Below the pieces are notes generated by a model. It saw nothing but the letters and a program-made list of their open reading frames with translations. It was not told where the DNA came from and searched no databases. Source: JBEKIK01 sp963845975 (GTDB taxonomy: Bacteria; Planctomycetota; Planctomycetia; Pirellulales; Thermoguttaceae). Taken from it: 64,000 nucleotides of DNA. This document shows positions 1-7,332 of this stretch, piece after piece. Location: positions 2,418,001 to 2,482,000 of the forward strand of contig CAWJUD010000001.1 in NCBI GenBank assembly GCA_963845975.1, in the 5' to 3' direction. The stretch's first letter is position 1, and each line of letters begins with the position of its first letter. A program made the position numbers and the translations under genes.

Positions 1-1296
1 TGATGCAAAGCCGTGCAAATTGGGCGCGGAGGATTTTTCGGCCTTAATGCCCAGGCCATTTTGATCCGTCCAATTATGACAACTGGCGCATTGTTGCTCG
101 AAAAGCTTGGGCCCCTGGGTCTTGGCGTCGTTGCGCAAGAGCGTCAGGGCGCCGGTGGCTGGAACGCCCTTTGCCCGGGCAAGTTCGATTGCGCGATCGG
201 CCTTCTCTCGTTCCTCGGCAATAGCCTGTTGCTGTCGCGAGTCTGCGGCGTCCTTGGCATAGGAACGATACGATAGAAAAACCAGGCCCGAGAGCAAAAC
301 CAAGGTCGCGGCGACGTTCAAGTAGTGCCCGACGCGAATCCGCCCGATAAACGGTACAAGCAGGAAGTAAATCAAGATCAGGCCCGGCACAATGAAGATC
401 GGCAGGATGGCCTTTTCGCCGGGGAAAAGCTGCGAGAATTCATACAGGCCGCGGAAGGCCCATTCGGGCCGGGCGGCGGCGTAAAAATTGGCTGGATCCG
501 GGTCGGCCGGCGAGCCTATGGCCACGCCCGCATGATCGCCCGATACGCCATGCTGCAAGGACAAAAGCATGACTGCTCCGAGCACTATTAGACCTGCCAG
601 GGCGTTGCGCCATGCCTGGCCGGGCCAGTAAGACTCGGTATAAGATGCTTTGGAGGCAATCGCCGCATTCGCCCGCCGGGTAAAAACATGATTCAGCACC
701 AGGAGGAGCAAAAATCCGCCGGCAAACACTGCGATGTGCAGGGCCAGGAATCGGGTAAGCGTGAGTTGCCCGAACTCCGGGCCGCCGATGGCGATTTTGT
801 AGAGCGATTCGCCTGCGCCGGGCAAAAGAAGGAGAAATTTAGTCCGCACCTGGGTGGCGGCGTAACTATTTTGACTCCAGGCCAGCAGATCGCCGGTTAA
901 AAGCAGGGCGAGAGCGCACAAGCACATCAAGAGGGCCGTCCAATAAACCATTTCCCGGGGCGGCCGGCACCAACCCTGGATTATCAACTGCAAGAGGTTC
1001 AATCCTGCCAGCGCGAGCAGCGTTTGGCCCGCATAATGATGAATCGCCCGAAGCAGCCACCCGCCGGCGACTTCGTATTGCAGCCAGTAAACGCTTTCCC
1101 AGGCGGTCTGCGTACCGGGGCTGTAGTACGCCCAAATTACGAAACCCGTTATGGCCTGGATGCAAAAAGCGAATAAAATGGCCGCCGGCAGAGTCCCACA
1201 CCAACAGGCCCTACCCGGCACAGGCGCATCGGCCAGGTTGCCAATGGCGTCGCTTAACCCGGTTCGATCGTTTAGCCAATGAAGTAGTGAGTTCAT
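1..1296 (-). CDS. Cytochrome b / subunit IV / cytochrome c fusion (partial, runs off left edge)
   Basis: The reading frame opens at ATG 1296 and stays open to the window edge (432 residues seen). It resembles a bc1/b6f cytochrome b: a helix with WLLRAIHHYAG, a second heme helix TRFLALHIAV, then a subunit-IV-like part with PEWA (residues 277-280) in place of the quinol-site PEWY. A c-type heme motif CASCH lies at 403-407, so a cytochrome c domain is fused at the C terminus. With the upstream Rieske gene it should form a quinol:cytochrome c oxidoreductase. Numbering happens to match plant b6. His86 and His187 (heme b-p pair) are present, but positions 100 and 202 (heme b-n pair in b6) are both Asn, with a His at 203. 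One b heme may therefore be lost or bound differently. Family assignment is firm; electron-transfer behaviour is inference. Confidence 0.85.
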   Translation of the reverse strand, partial: MNSLLHWLNDRTGLSDAIGNLADAPVPGRACWCGTLPAAILFAFCIQAITGFVIWAYYSPGTQTAWESVYWLQYEVAGGWLLRAIHHYAGQTLLALAGLNLLQLIIQGWCRPPREMVYWTALLMCLCALALLLTGDLLAWSQNSYAATQVRTKFLLLLPGAGESLYKIAIGGPEFGQLTLTRFLALHIAVFAGGFLLLLVLNHVFTRRANAAIASKASYTESYWPGQAWRNALAGLIVLGAVMLLSLQHGVSGDHAGVAIGSPADPDPANFYAAARPEWAFRGLYEFSQLFPGEKAILPIFIVPGLILIYFLLVPFIGRIRVGHYLNVAATLVLLSGLVFLSYRSYAKDAADSRQQQAIAEEREKADRAIELARAKGVPATGALTLLRNDAKTQGPKLFEQQCASCHNWTDQNGLGIKAEKSSAPNLHGFAS

Positions 1297-1385
1297 GGTT
1301 TACGGTTCACAGTTTACGGTTCACAGTTTACGGTCAGCTTTTTTGAACCGAGAACAGTGAACTGTAAACTGTAAACATTTTTAAA
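1297..1385. repeat. Degenerate tandem repeat between Rieske and cytochrome b genes
   Basis: Nearly three copies of a 14-base unit, TTTACGGTTCACAG, are followed by the inverted relative ACTGTAAACTGTAAAC near 1360-1377. The same motif recurs at 19207-19245 upstream of accB. No gene is seen here. Confidence 0.7.
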
Positions 1386-2006
1386 TCATCCTTGTGCAGT
1401 TTTATTCGCTGCGCCGGTTATAAATTTTTGGAATTTGACCCAAACTTCGTTTTTATTGCGGATTTCGGTTTCCAGCGAATCCATATCGCGCGGGCTGGGC
1501 GAGGAGGCGTCCGGGCGTTTGCCGGCCAGATCGAAGCTTGCGGCATGGCAGGGGCAGAAAAAAAAGGTGTCAGGAACCTTTATCTCGCCTGAATTTGTCG
1601 TTTCGTTATTAATAATGGTTCCTGACACCTTTTTTTCGACCCCTATCGAGCAGCCCGCATGGGGACAGACCACTTGCAGGGCTTCTACACGGTCCTTGCC
1701 CGCGCGGCGGAGATAGACCGCGCCTATAGGTTCGTTGGGAAAGAAGTTCCAGGCGTCGGTGCGGTCGGCGATGACGGGAAATTTTTGCGGCGAGCCATCC
1801 TCGGGTACTGCCTCCAAGTTCGCCACTCGAATGAATTCTCCGGCCCGACTCTTCTGCCTGAGCGGATTTAAAAATGCGACGATTCCCACAGCCGCCGGAG
1901 TGAGCAAGGCCGCGGACCAGGCGATTAAGGCCGTCATTTTAGCCAAAAATCCCCGCCGCTGCGATAAGGGAGTGGAATCCTGTAGCTTATCAATAGAACC
2001 GGACAT
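1386..2006 (-). CDS. Rieske 2Fe-2S protein with in-frame repeat insertion
   Basis: A 206-residue Rieske iron-sulfur subunit, partner of the cytochrome b gene 89 bases downstream. The N terminus has a RR-containing stretch followed by one hydrophobic anchor (about residues 22-46), as expected for a membrane-tethered, probably Tat-exported Rieske protein. Cluster ligands are in CPHAGC (Cys114, His116) and CPCHAASFD (Cys151, His154), with the usual Cys119/Cys153 disulfide. The spacing between the two boxes is 31 residues instead of the dozen or so usual in the family. The surplus (about residues 125-149) is encoded by a near-perfect palindromic repeat that keeps the frame. Whether the protein still folds is unknown; the intact ligands suggest it may. 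Confidence 0.93.
   Translation of the reverse strand: MSGSIDKLQDSTPLSQRRGFLAKMTALIAWSAALLTPAAVGIVAFLNPLRQKSRAGEFIRVANLEAVPEDGSPQKFPVIADRTDAWNFFPNEPIGAVYLRRAGKDRVEALQVVCPHAGCSIGVEKKVSGTIINNETTNSGEIKVPDTFFFCPCHAASFDLAGKRPDASSPSPRDMDSLETEIRNKNEVWVKFQKFITGAANKTAQG
1558..1636. repeat. Palindromic element inside the Rieske coding sequence
   Basis: Left arm 1558-1578 is an A8 run followed by GGTGTCAGGAACC. Right arm 1617-1636 is its reverse complement with seven T. The arms are separated by 38 bases. The element lies wholly inside the Rieske gene and is translated without a stop. Confidence 0.85.
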
Positions 2007-2028
2007 AAATGATTCCTGTTACCTTTAT

Positions 2029-2346
2029 TCAATTTTCTTGGAAGAAAGGCATGCGATGGCAGAGAACAATCAGTGAAATGACGAGTACCGAGCCGATTTC
2101 CAGAAAATAACCTATCATTTTTACTTGTTGTATATCAGGCTGCCGTCCATGTGCAAGGATTGTCATGATGATTCCAATGATGAATCCGCCACAAAATAGT
2201 ACAGGAAAAGTGGCAGTTAGAATAATCCCAATCGCATAGGCTGGAATGCCTTTCACAACGCGATTCTGCGTGAAAGAGAATTTTCCTTTAACCAACGTAA
2301 TAATACCAAAAATCGTCATCGCAATTTCGGCTATTAAACACAGCAT
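2029..2346 (-). CDS. Small membrane protein, unknown function
   Basis: A 105-residue protein with three predicted membrane segments (about residues 2-20, 36-65 and 77-97). I recognise no family. It lies 22 bases upstream of the Rieske gene on the same strand, so it may be co-transcribed, but its AT-rich composition is closer to the HEPN/MNT pair beside it than to the respiratory genes. No catalytic motif is visible. Confidence 0.55.
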   Translation of the reverse strand: MLCLIAEIAMTIFGIITLVKGKFSFTQNRVVKGIPAYAIGIILTATFPVLFCGGFIIGIIMTILAHGRQPDIQQVKMIGYFLEIGSVLVISLIVLCHRMPFFQEN

Positions 2347-2379
2347 AATATTTCCTTATATAATGAAGCAAGGAATCAT

Positions 2380-2772
2380 TTATGTAATTTGAAGTATTTT
2401 TACCACCTCTTTACGTACATCTTCGACAAATCCCAAGCATTTCCTGCAAATCGAATTGTCTGGGGTAAAGTCGGGCAATGCGATTCCAAGGGGATATTTC
2501 GAAGGAAGATAAACGGCGTCAAGAAATTCTATATCTTCAGCGGATAAGGGAATTACGACTCCTGCCTCTGCCAATAATTGGATTAATTCTTGAATACTGT
2601 GCGTTCGCCGAAGCGGTAATCCCTTTGCCAAAAGAACAGTCTTGAGATATTTTTCCACTGCCTGTTGAGCGTTTTGCATGCACGGATTGAAAAGAGATTG
2701 GGCCAGCAGAACCTCGGCTGATTTTTTATTGTCCTCGGCGTATTGCCACCAAAGCCGGATTTCATCGTTCAT
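2380..2772 (-). CDS. HEPN domain protein (toxin-like half of HEPN/MNT pair)
   Basis: A 130-residue all-helical HEPN-domain protein. Motifs typical of the family include YAEDNKKSAEVLL, the helix QNAQQAVEKYLKTVLL and THSIQELI. I chose ATG 2772 rather than the longer frame from 2826 because GGAGGTG lies seven bases upstream and the start overlaps the stop of the MNT gene by 11 bases, a typical arrangement. HEPN proteins of such pairs are RNases or are AMPylated by the MNT partner. An exact RX4-6H motif is not clean here, so nuclease activity is uncertain. Confidence 0.82.
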   Translation of the reverse strand: MNDEIRLWWQYAEDNKKSAEVLLAQSLFNPCMQNAQQAVEKYLKTVLLAKGLPLRRTHSIQELIQLLAEAGVVIPLSAEDIEFLDAVYLPSKYPLGIALPDFTPDNSICRKCLGFVEDVRKEVVKILQIT

Positions 2773-3073
2773 AGACCACCTCCCCTGTTTTGATTTCTTC
2801 CAGGAAGAAAGATGCCGCGGGAACATCGCACCGCAAGGGAATAATGTCCAGGGGGATGCGGCTGGAGATGGAACGGGTTAATTTTCTATATTTCAAGGCT
2901 AAAGGCAGATAGCCTTCTCGACTATCCTGGAATACGGCCACGTCGATATCTCGCGGATCGGAACGATTCAAAAAAGATCCGAATATTACGATTTTCCGCA
3001 CCTCCTTTTCGCGTCCGAGACAAGCGGCAATATCTTGTTTTATTGATTCTTTATCCAAATCGGTAAATACCAC
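2762..3073 (-). CDS. MNT nucleotidyltransferase (antitoxin-like half)
   Basis: A 103-residue minimal nucleotidyltransferase. The signature GSFLNRSDPRDIDVAVF gives GS followed by DxD (Asp-Ile-Asp), the metal-binding acidic pair of the pol-beta superfamily. It precedes and overlaps the HEPN gene, so the two are translationally coupled. In characterised HEPN/MNT systems the MNT protein neutralises HEPN by contact or by adenylylation. That role is inferred from order and family. Confidence 0.85.
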   Translation of the reverse strand: MVFTDLDKESIKQDIAACLGREKEVRKIVIFGSFLNRSDPRDIDVAVFQDSREGYLPLALKYRKLTRSISSRIPLDIIPLRCDVPAASFFLEEIKTGEVVYER

Positions 3074-3173
3074 GTTCGATATCCTTACAAAAAACAGTGA
3101 CAGGAACCGTCTATGGAATTATTACTCATTATCGCATGGCGATGCGAACGGCGTCGAGGACTTTTAAATGCGG

Positions 3174-3255
3174 GTGTGCCACTACTTGCTTGTTTGTAGG
3201 CAGTGTTTTTTTCGGAGTTTCAAGCAGCATTGCTTGCAAGCAAGCAGTGGCACAC
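3174..3255. repeat. Inverted repeat in the gap 3074-3327
   Basis: GTGTGCCACTACTTGCTTG at 3174-3192 pairs with its reverse complement at 3237-3255 (18 of 19). A related palindrome (CCACTGCCGGC...GCAGCGGCAC) occurs near 23516-23543. No gene is supported between 3074 and 3327. Confidence 0.7.
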
Positions 3256-3327
3256 AAAAAGCCGGTTTGTTTCAATTTGTCAGGCCGGTTTGTTTCATTT
3301 TGTTAGACTGTTGAATTATCCGCTGAA

Positions 3328-4077
3328 TCAGTTGCCTCTCCCTGGTCCACCACGGCCGCGGAAGCCGCCGGGGCCTCCAAGTTCAGAGTCGGGGATTTCC
3401 AGCTTTTGGCCCTTCATCTTTTCCAGCGAGGCCTTTTGCGCATCGGTAAGCACGCCCGTAAGCTGCTTCTCAGTGTCCTGACGTAACTCCTGCATTTTCG
3501 GGCGTAAAGACTGAAAATCTCCAGCGGCCTCGGTAAATAGATCGCGCATCTTTTTGCCCATGTCCTCATTGATCGTCTTGATCTTTGCCACTTGGTCGGC
3601 CGAGAGTTTCAGATCATCCTGGATTTGCTTGTCGCTAAGGGCCGATGTGCCCGATACTTGCAGGGCGATCTCTTTCAGCCTTTTCACTTGATTGGGAAGA
3701 AGGATGCCTTCAACGGCTTTCTTAAGTTCGTCTTGTATTGGTTGCATCTTTTTCCCCATTTCTTCCATAGCTTTCTGGCGCTCTTCTGCAGACATGTCCT
3801 GCATGGGCTGCATGCCTGAAAACAGATCCCGCATGGAAGCCATCATTTTTTCATTAGCCTCGGTAATCTTGGCCTTTTGATCATCCACGAGTTCCAGTTC
3901 TTTTTGCACGCTGGGCATGTTCAACAGCCGCCCGTACGCCATTGATACGGATGCCGGCGGGCCGCCGAACATGCCGAATCCCATTCCCCCACCGGGCTGT
4001 GCCCAAGCCGCGGCGCTTAAGACCGACATTCCCAACAATGCGAGAACGATAGAAGCGAAACGCATTGAACGAACCAT
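3328..4077 (-). CDS. Exported Spy/CpxP-like helical protein
   Basis: A 249-residue protein with a clear signal peptide (residues 1-26, ending AAAWA). Two long amphipathic helical segments rich in Lys, Glu, Met and Gln follow, with repeated L.LTxxQ-like phrases (LELVDDQKAKI, LKLSADQVAKI, LTDAQKASL). The tail is Gly/Arg-rich (GGPGGFRGRGGPGRGN). The pattern resembles periplasmic LTXXQ/Spy-type chaperones and the many planctomycetal exported proteins of similar build. GGAGAGACGTT precedes the ATG. Its substrate is unknown. Confidence 0.7.
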   Translation of the reverse strand: MVRSMRFASIVLALLGMSVLSAAAWAQPGGGMGFGMFGGPPASVSMAYGRLLNMPSVQKELELVDDQKAKITEANEKMMASMRDLFSGMQPMQDMSAEERQKAMEEMGKKMQPIQDELKKAVEGILLPNQVKRLKEIALQVSGTSALSDKQIQDDLKLSADQVAKIKTINEDMGKKMRDLFTEAAGDFQSLRPKMQELRQDTEKQLTGVLTDAQKASLEKMKGQKLEIPDSELGGPGGFRGRGGPGRGN

Positions 4078-4253
4078 AACGTCTCTCCTTAAAAAAAGGT
4101 TAAAAGGGTAAGCGAGTGTATTTTATAAAGATTGTCGAATGTTTTGTAGAAGGGGGGAGGGCGGCGTGGCCGGAATTAATTGACGGTCGCGGCCGATAAC
4201 TTTTACGGCATTATACCGCCTTCCCGACCATATTAAAGCGATCCTTTGGAGAA

Positions 4254-5238
4254 TTACGTGTTGTTCATGGCTGCGCGGACGGCTTCGAGGACTTTCGCTT
4301 GGGCCGATTCCAAGGGTCCGTCGATCGACAGGCCAGCCGCTTTTACGTGACCGCCGCCGCCGAATTTTTCGGCCAGGGCGGCGCAATCCAGTTGACAGCG
4401 GCTGCGCAGGCTGACCTTGAATCCGCCTTTGGGTTGTTCGACAAACATAATCGCCACTTGGGTGCCGCCGACCGCCAGCGTCAGGTTGATGACGTCTTCG
4501 CTATCGGAGGGCAGGGCCCCGGTCTCGCGAAAATCTTCATTTGCGATGTAGGTGTGAATCAGCCGGCCGCCGAGCTCGGTTTGCGCGGCTCAAGGTCCGG
4601 CCCATGAGGCGCAAGCGGGCCAAGGAATCGTTTTCATAAAGATTCTTGTAGATTTCGCCGGGATGGGCCCCGGCTTGCACCAGCCGGGCGATTAAAGTGA
4701 ATGTCTCGGCCGAGGTCGAGGCAAAGCGAAACCAGCCCGTATCGGTGGCCACGGCCACAAATGCCGCCCGGGCGATATCCGGAGTAAGGGGCACTTTTAA
4801 TTGATCCATGGCCTCGATCACCAACCGGCCGGTGGCCTCGGCATCGATGTCCTTGAAAACTTCCGCCCCCAGGTCGTCCTCGCTGACATGGTGATCGATC
4901 ACTATCTTCAAGGCCTTGGTCGAGCGGACTACATCGGCCATCGAACCCAGTTGCGCCCATGCCGAAGTATCGAGAATAATCAACACCTCCCGGTCGGCGA
5001 GTCGATCGGGCGCAACATCGGCGCCGAGTTTTTTGAATTTCTTTTTACGGTCGATGAATTGCAGATCGGGCGGGATGGAAAAGACGTTGCATACGAGCAC
5101 GTCTTTGCCCAGACTATCCAAGACCTCGGCCATGGCCGCCTCGCATCCCAAGGCGTCGCCGTCGGGGCGAATGTGCGTGGTCAGCACAAATCGCCGATGA
5201 CGGCGAACGATTTCGACGAATTTAGACCAATCGGGCAT
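4254..5238 (-). CDS. DHH phosphoesterase, NrnA-like oligoribonuclease/pAp phosphatase (one frame break)
   Basis: The N-terminal DHH domain reads from ATG 5238 with HIRPDGDALG, a DTS motif, DHH and ATDTGWF. The DHHA1 domain continues in another frame to 4254 with SLRSR and GGGGHVKAAG. The frames join at a GCGC run (4583-4586). Restoring two bases gives LSRAQTELGGRLIHTYIAN, matching the usual spacing of the family, and total length 328 residues. All metal ligands survive on both sides, so the break is recent or an assembly error. NrnA enzymes degrade nanoRNA and hydrolyse pAp in the cytoplasm. Confidence 0.85.
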
Positions 5239-5449
5239 ACAACAGGGTTCAGGGTTCGGGGTTCAGGACTCGAGATTCAGGATTTTGGGTTCGCAATTCG
5301 GGGTTCGTGGTTCAGAATTTACATGGGATTGGTCAGTTTACTGACCAGCGTTTATTGACCATTCTTTTACTGATTTCTTTTTGAAATCCGCAGTGCAAAA
5401 CCGCAGGCGGTTTCAATTAAAAGTCCATGGCGCGAAACGGCAAGCGGTT
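5239..5449. repeat. Degenerate GGTTCAGGATTC array and paired AAACCGC hairpins
   Basis: 5247-5318 is a run of imperfect GGTTCAGG/GGTTCGGG units. 5395-5454 contains two hairpins of the form AAACCGCAGGCGGTTT and GAAACGGCAAGCGGTTTC. The hairpin type recurs at 14741 and 17776. No coding potential is seen. Confidence 0.6.
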
Positions 5450-6394
5450 TCATTCTATTATCTCATTTTCTGCTTGTGCCGCAATTGCCCAGGCGGCGGC
5501 GACATCCGATGCCATTTGGTCGATCAAAGCCTTGACCGAATCGAATCGTCTAGTTTCCCTTAAACGCGTGAAAAAGTCAATCTGAAGCGGGCGATTGTAT
5601 AAATCGCCTTGGAAATCGAGCAAAAAAACCTCCACTTTCCAGGCGGTTTCATCAAAAGTGGGATTGGCGCCCAGGCTGACGGCCGCCGCGTACGGCGATT
5701 GATCGACCCACGTCCGGCCGGCATATATTCCATCGGGCGGAAGCAGCGTGTCAATCCCCGTGATATTGGCCGTGGGAAAACCGAGCTTTACACCCCTGCC
5801 CGCCCCGCGAATCACAAGGCCGCGGATGCGATACGGCCGGCCGAGCATCCGCCGGGCATCGGCCATCCGCCCCTGGATGATTAATGCCCGAATTTTCGAA
5901 CTGGATACGACCTGACCGTCCACTTCGACCGGCTCGGCCACATCGAGACGGACGCCCGCTTCGGCACAAAAACCATTGAGGACCTGCACCGTTCCGGAGC
6001 GATTGCGTCCGAAGAAAAAATTCGGTCCCTCGACCATTCCCTTGGCCGCGAGTTTGCCCAAGACGATACGTTGGAAAAACTGCCGGGCATCGAGTTCCAG
6101 AAAGGCCCGATCGGCGGGATAAATCAGCACTACGTCGGCCCCGAGTTCGGCCAGAATTTCAGCCTTGCGCTCGTTCCAGACGAGCGGCTGCGGTGCGGCA
6201 TCGGGGTGGAGGATCCAGGCAGGATGGGGATCGAAGGTAAACACAACCGCCGGGCCGTCGATTTCGTCGGCTAGTTTGCGCAACCGCTTAACCAACCGCG
6301 CATGGCCGCGATGCACGCCGTCGAAATTGCCTATCGTCACGGCGCCGCCGCGCAGGTCGTCGGAAAAATCGGCCAAATTGCGGAGCAGTTTCAC
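5450..6394 (-). CDS. ribF: Bifunctional riboflavin kinase / FAD synthetase
   Basis: A 314-residue RibF, close to the usual length. The N-terminal FAD synthetase half has the nucleotidyltransferase motif GNFDGVHRGH (about residues 22-31) and SSSKIR. The C-terminal riboflavin kinase half has GVKLGFPTANI and NPTFDET. It converts riboflavin to FMN and then FAD in the cytoplasm. It sits between NrnA and a UVR protein on the same strand; in many bacteria ribF follows nrnA and truB-type genes, so the neighbourhood is conventional. No FMN riboswitch is recognisable upstream. Confidence 0.96.
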   Translation of the reverse strand: MKLLRNLADFSDDLRGGAVTIGNFDGVHRGHARLVKRLRKLADEIDGPAVVFTFDPHPAWILHPDAAPQPLVWNERKAEILAELGADVVLIYPADRAFLELDARQFFQRIVLGKLAAKGMVEGPNFFFGRNRSGTVQVLNGFCAEAGVRLDVAEPVEVDGQVVSSSKIRALIIQGRMADARRMLGRPYRIRGLVIRGAGRGVKLGFPTANITGIDTLLPPDGIYAGRTWVDQSPYAAAVSLGANPTFDETAWKVEVFLLDFQGDLYNRPLQIDFFTRLRETRRFDSVKALIDQMASDVAAAWAIAAQAENEIIE

Positions 6395-6433
6395 GGATTG
6401 TATTCAATAATTAGAAAAATGATGTCCGAATAA

Positions 6434-6502
6434 ACGTTTAGCCGCGGCACTTGTGCCGCGCGACTCAGAGGATTCTCCCGGCATAAGCGCCGGGACTAAA
6501 CG
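6434..6502. repeat. Paired hairpins with conserved CTAAAC ends
   Basis: GTTTAGCCGCGGCACTTGTG (6436-6455) starts one hairpin. A second, CCCGGCATAAGCGCCGGG, is followed by ACTAAACG near 6477-6502. The two units point away from each other, like a paired REP element. The stems differ in sequence but each is self-complementary. Confidence 0.7.
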
Positions 6503-6529
6503 AAGAGTTATATTCATGCAAATCTATAG

Positions 6530-7330
6530 TTATTCATCATCGTCGTTTGTTTTCGATTCATTGCCCAGCCGGCGGATTTCGTCGCGAAGCCGGGCGGCCT
6601 CCTCGAATTGCTCGGCGGCCACGGCTTCTTCGAGTTTGCGCCGCAACAAACCGATCTTGCTTTTCGGGCGGGCGGCGGCAGCCTGTTCCTCCCGGCTGAT
6701 GATCTCGTCGCGCCAGCGTTCCAGGCTCACCAGCTCGACGCACTCTTCGGCCCGTTGGCTCTGGTTGTACTCGTCGAGGAATTCGCGGATGGCTTCGATG
6801 CCGGCCTCAATAACCCGCAGCCCCTCGGCAAAGGCCTTTTGCGCCAAAAGCGGCGTGGCCACGGCCCTGGTGTGCATCATCTGCACGTACGGCCGCCATT
6901 GATCGAACTGCAATTTCAGCCGATCGTCGCCGGCGTGGGCGCGAACAAAAGCGAAGAGGCGGAGATTTCGCCGGGTGTCGCGGGCGCAGAGTTCGTACAA
7001 ATCCAAATGCCAAAAACTCAGGTAGCGATGATAATATTGAACGCTTTCGCGCCATAGCCGGGCGCAATCCTCGGGCTTAAGCCCCAGGGCCGGACCGTCG
7101 GGATTAGCCTCGTCGTGAGAGCGCTGCTTATGTTCGTAATATTCCAGCCAGGACTCGCAGCCCTCGGGCCGGACGCCGTCGGGCCGGCCGTCCATCTCCA
7201 TTTGCAGCAGGCCCAGGTCCACGCGCAGTTGGATCTTGCTCCGGCCGTCGTCGCCGGGCACGAGGCGGACCATCACCTCGTCCGGTTCGTACATCCACTC
7301 GTTTAGGAGGTTGGTAATATCCTTGGACAT
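6530..7330 (-). CDS. UVR-motif (UvrB/UvrC-type) domain protein
   Basis: A 266-residue soluble protein. The only familiar part is the C-terminal UVR helix pair (about residues 227-256), LRRKLEEAVAAEQFEEAARL, which in UvrB and UvrC mediates their contact and also occurs in McsA-like proteins. The N-terminal 220 residues are helical and rich in Trp, Tyr and Arg with no motif I know. The stop lies two bases from the metX-metW frame start region, so it is probably the downstream gene of that transcript. Acidic tail ESKTNDDDE. Confidence 0.7.
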   Translation of the reverse strand: MSKDITNLLNEWMYEPDEVMVRLVPGDDGRSKIQLRVDLGLLQMEMDGRPDGVRPEGCESWLEYYEHKQRSHDEANPDGPALGLKPEDCARLWRESVQYYHRYLSFWHLDLYELCARDTRRNLRLFAFVRAHAGDDRLKLQFDQWRPYVQMMHTRAVATPLLAQKAFAEGLRVIEAGIEAIREFLDEYNQSQRAEECVELVSLERWRDEIISREEQAAAARPKSKIGLLRRKLEEAVAAEQFEEAARLRDEIRRLGNESKTNDDDE

Positions 7331-7332
7331 AA

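Noticed and set aside
866..1204. 112-residue reverse frame inside the cytochrome b gene
   Set aside because: Out of frame with the clear cytochrome b reading, which continues to the edge with heme and PEW motifs.
3133..3172. Reverse-strand reading KVLDAVRIAMR resembles the C terminus of NrnA (KVLEAVRAAMNN)
   Set aside because: Only about a dozen residues match and the surroundings are repeat sequence; a gene remnant cannot be supported.
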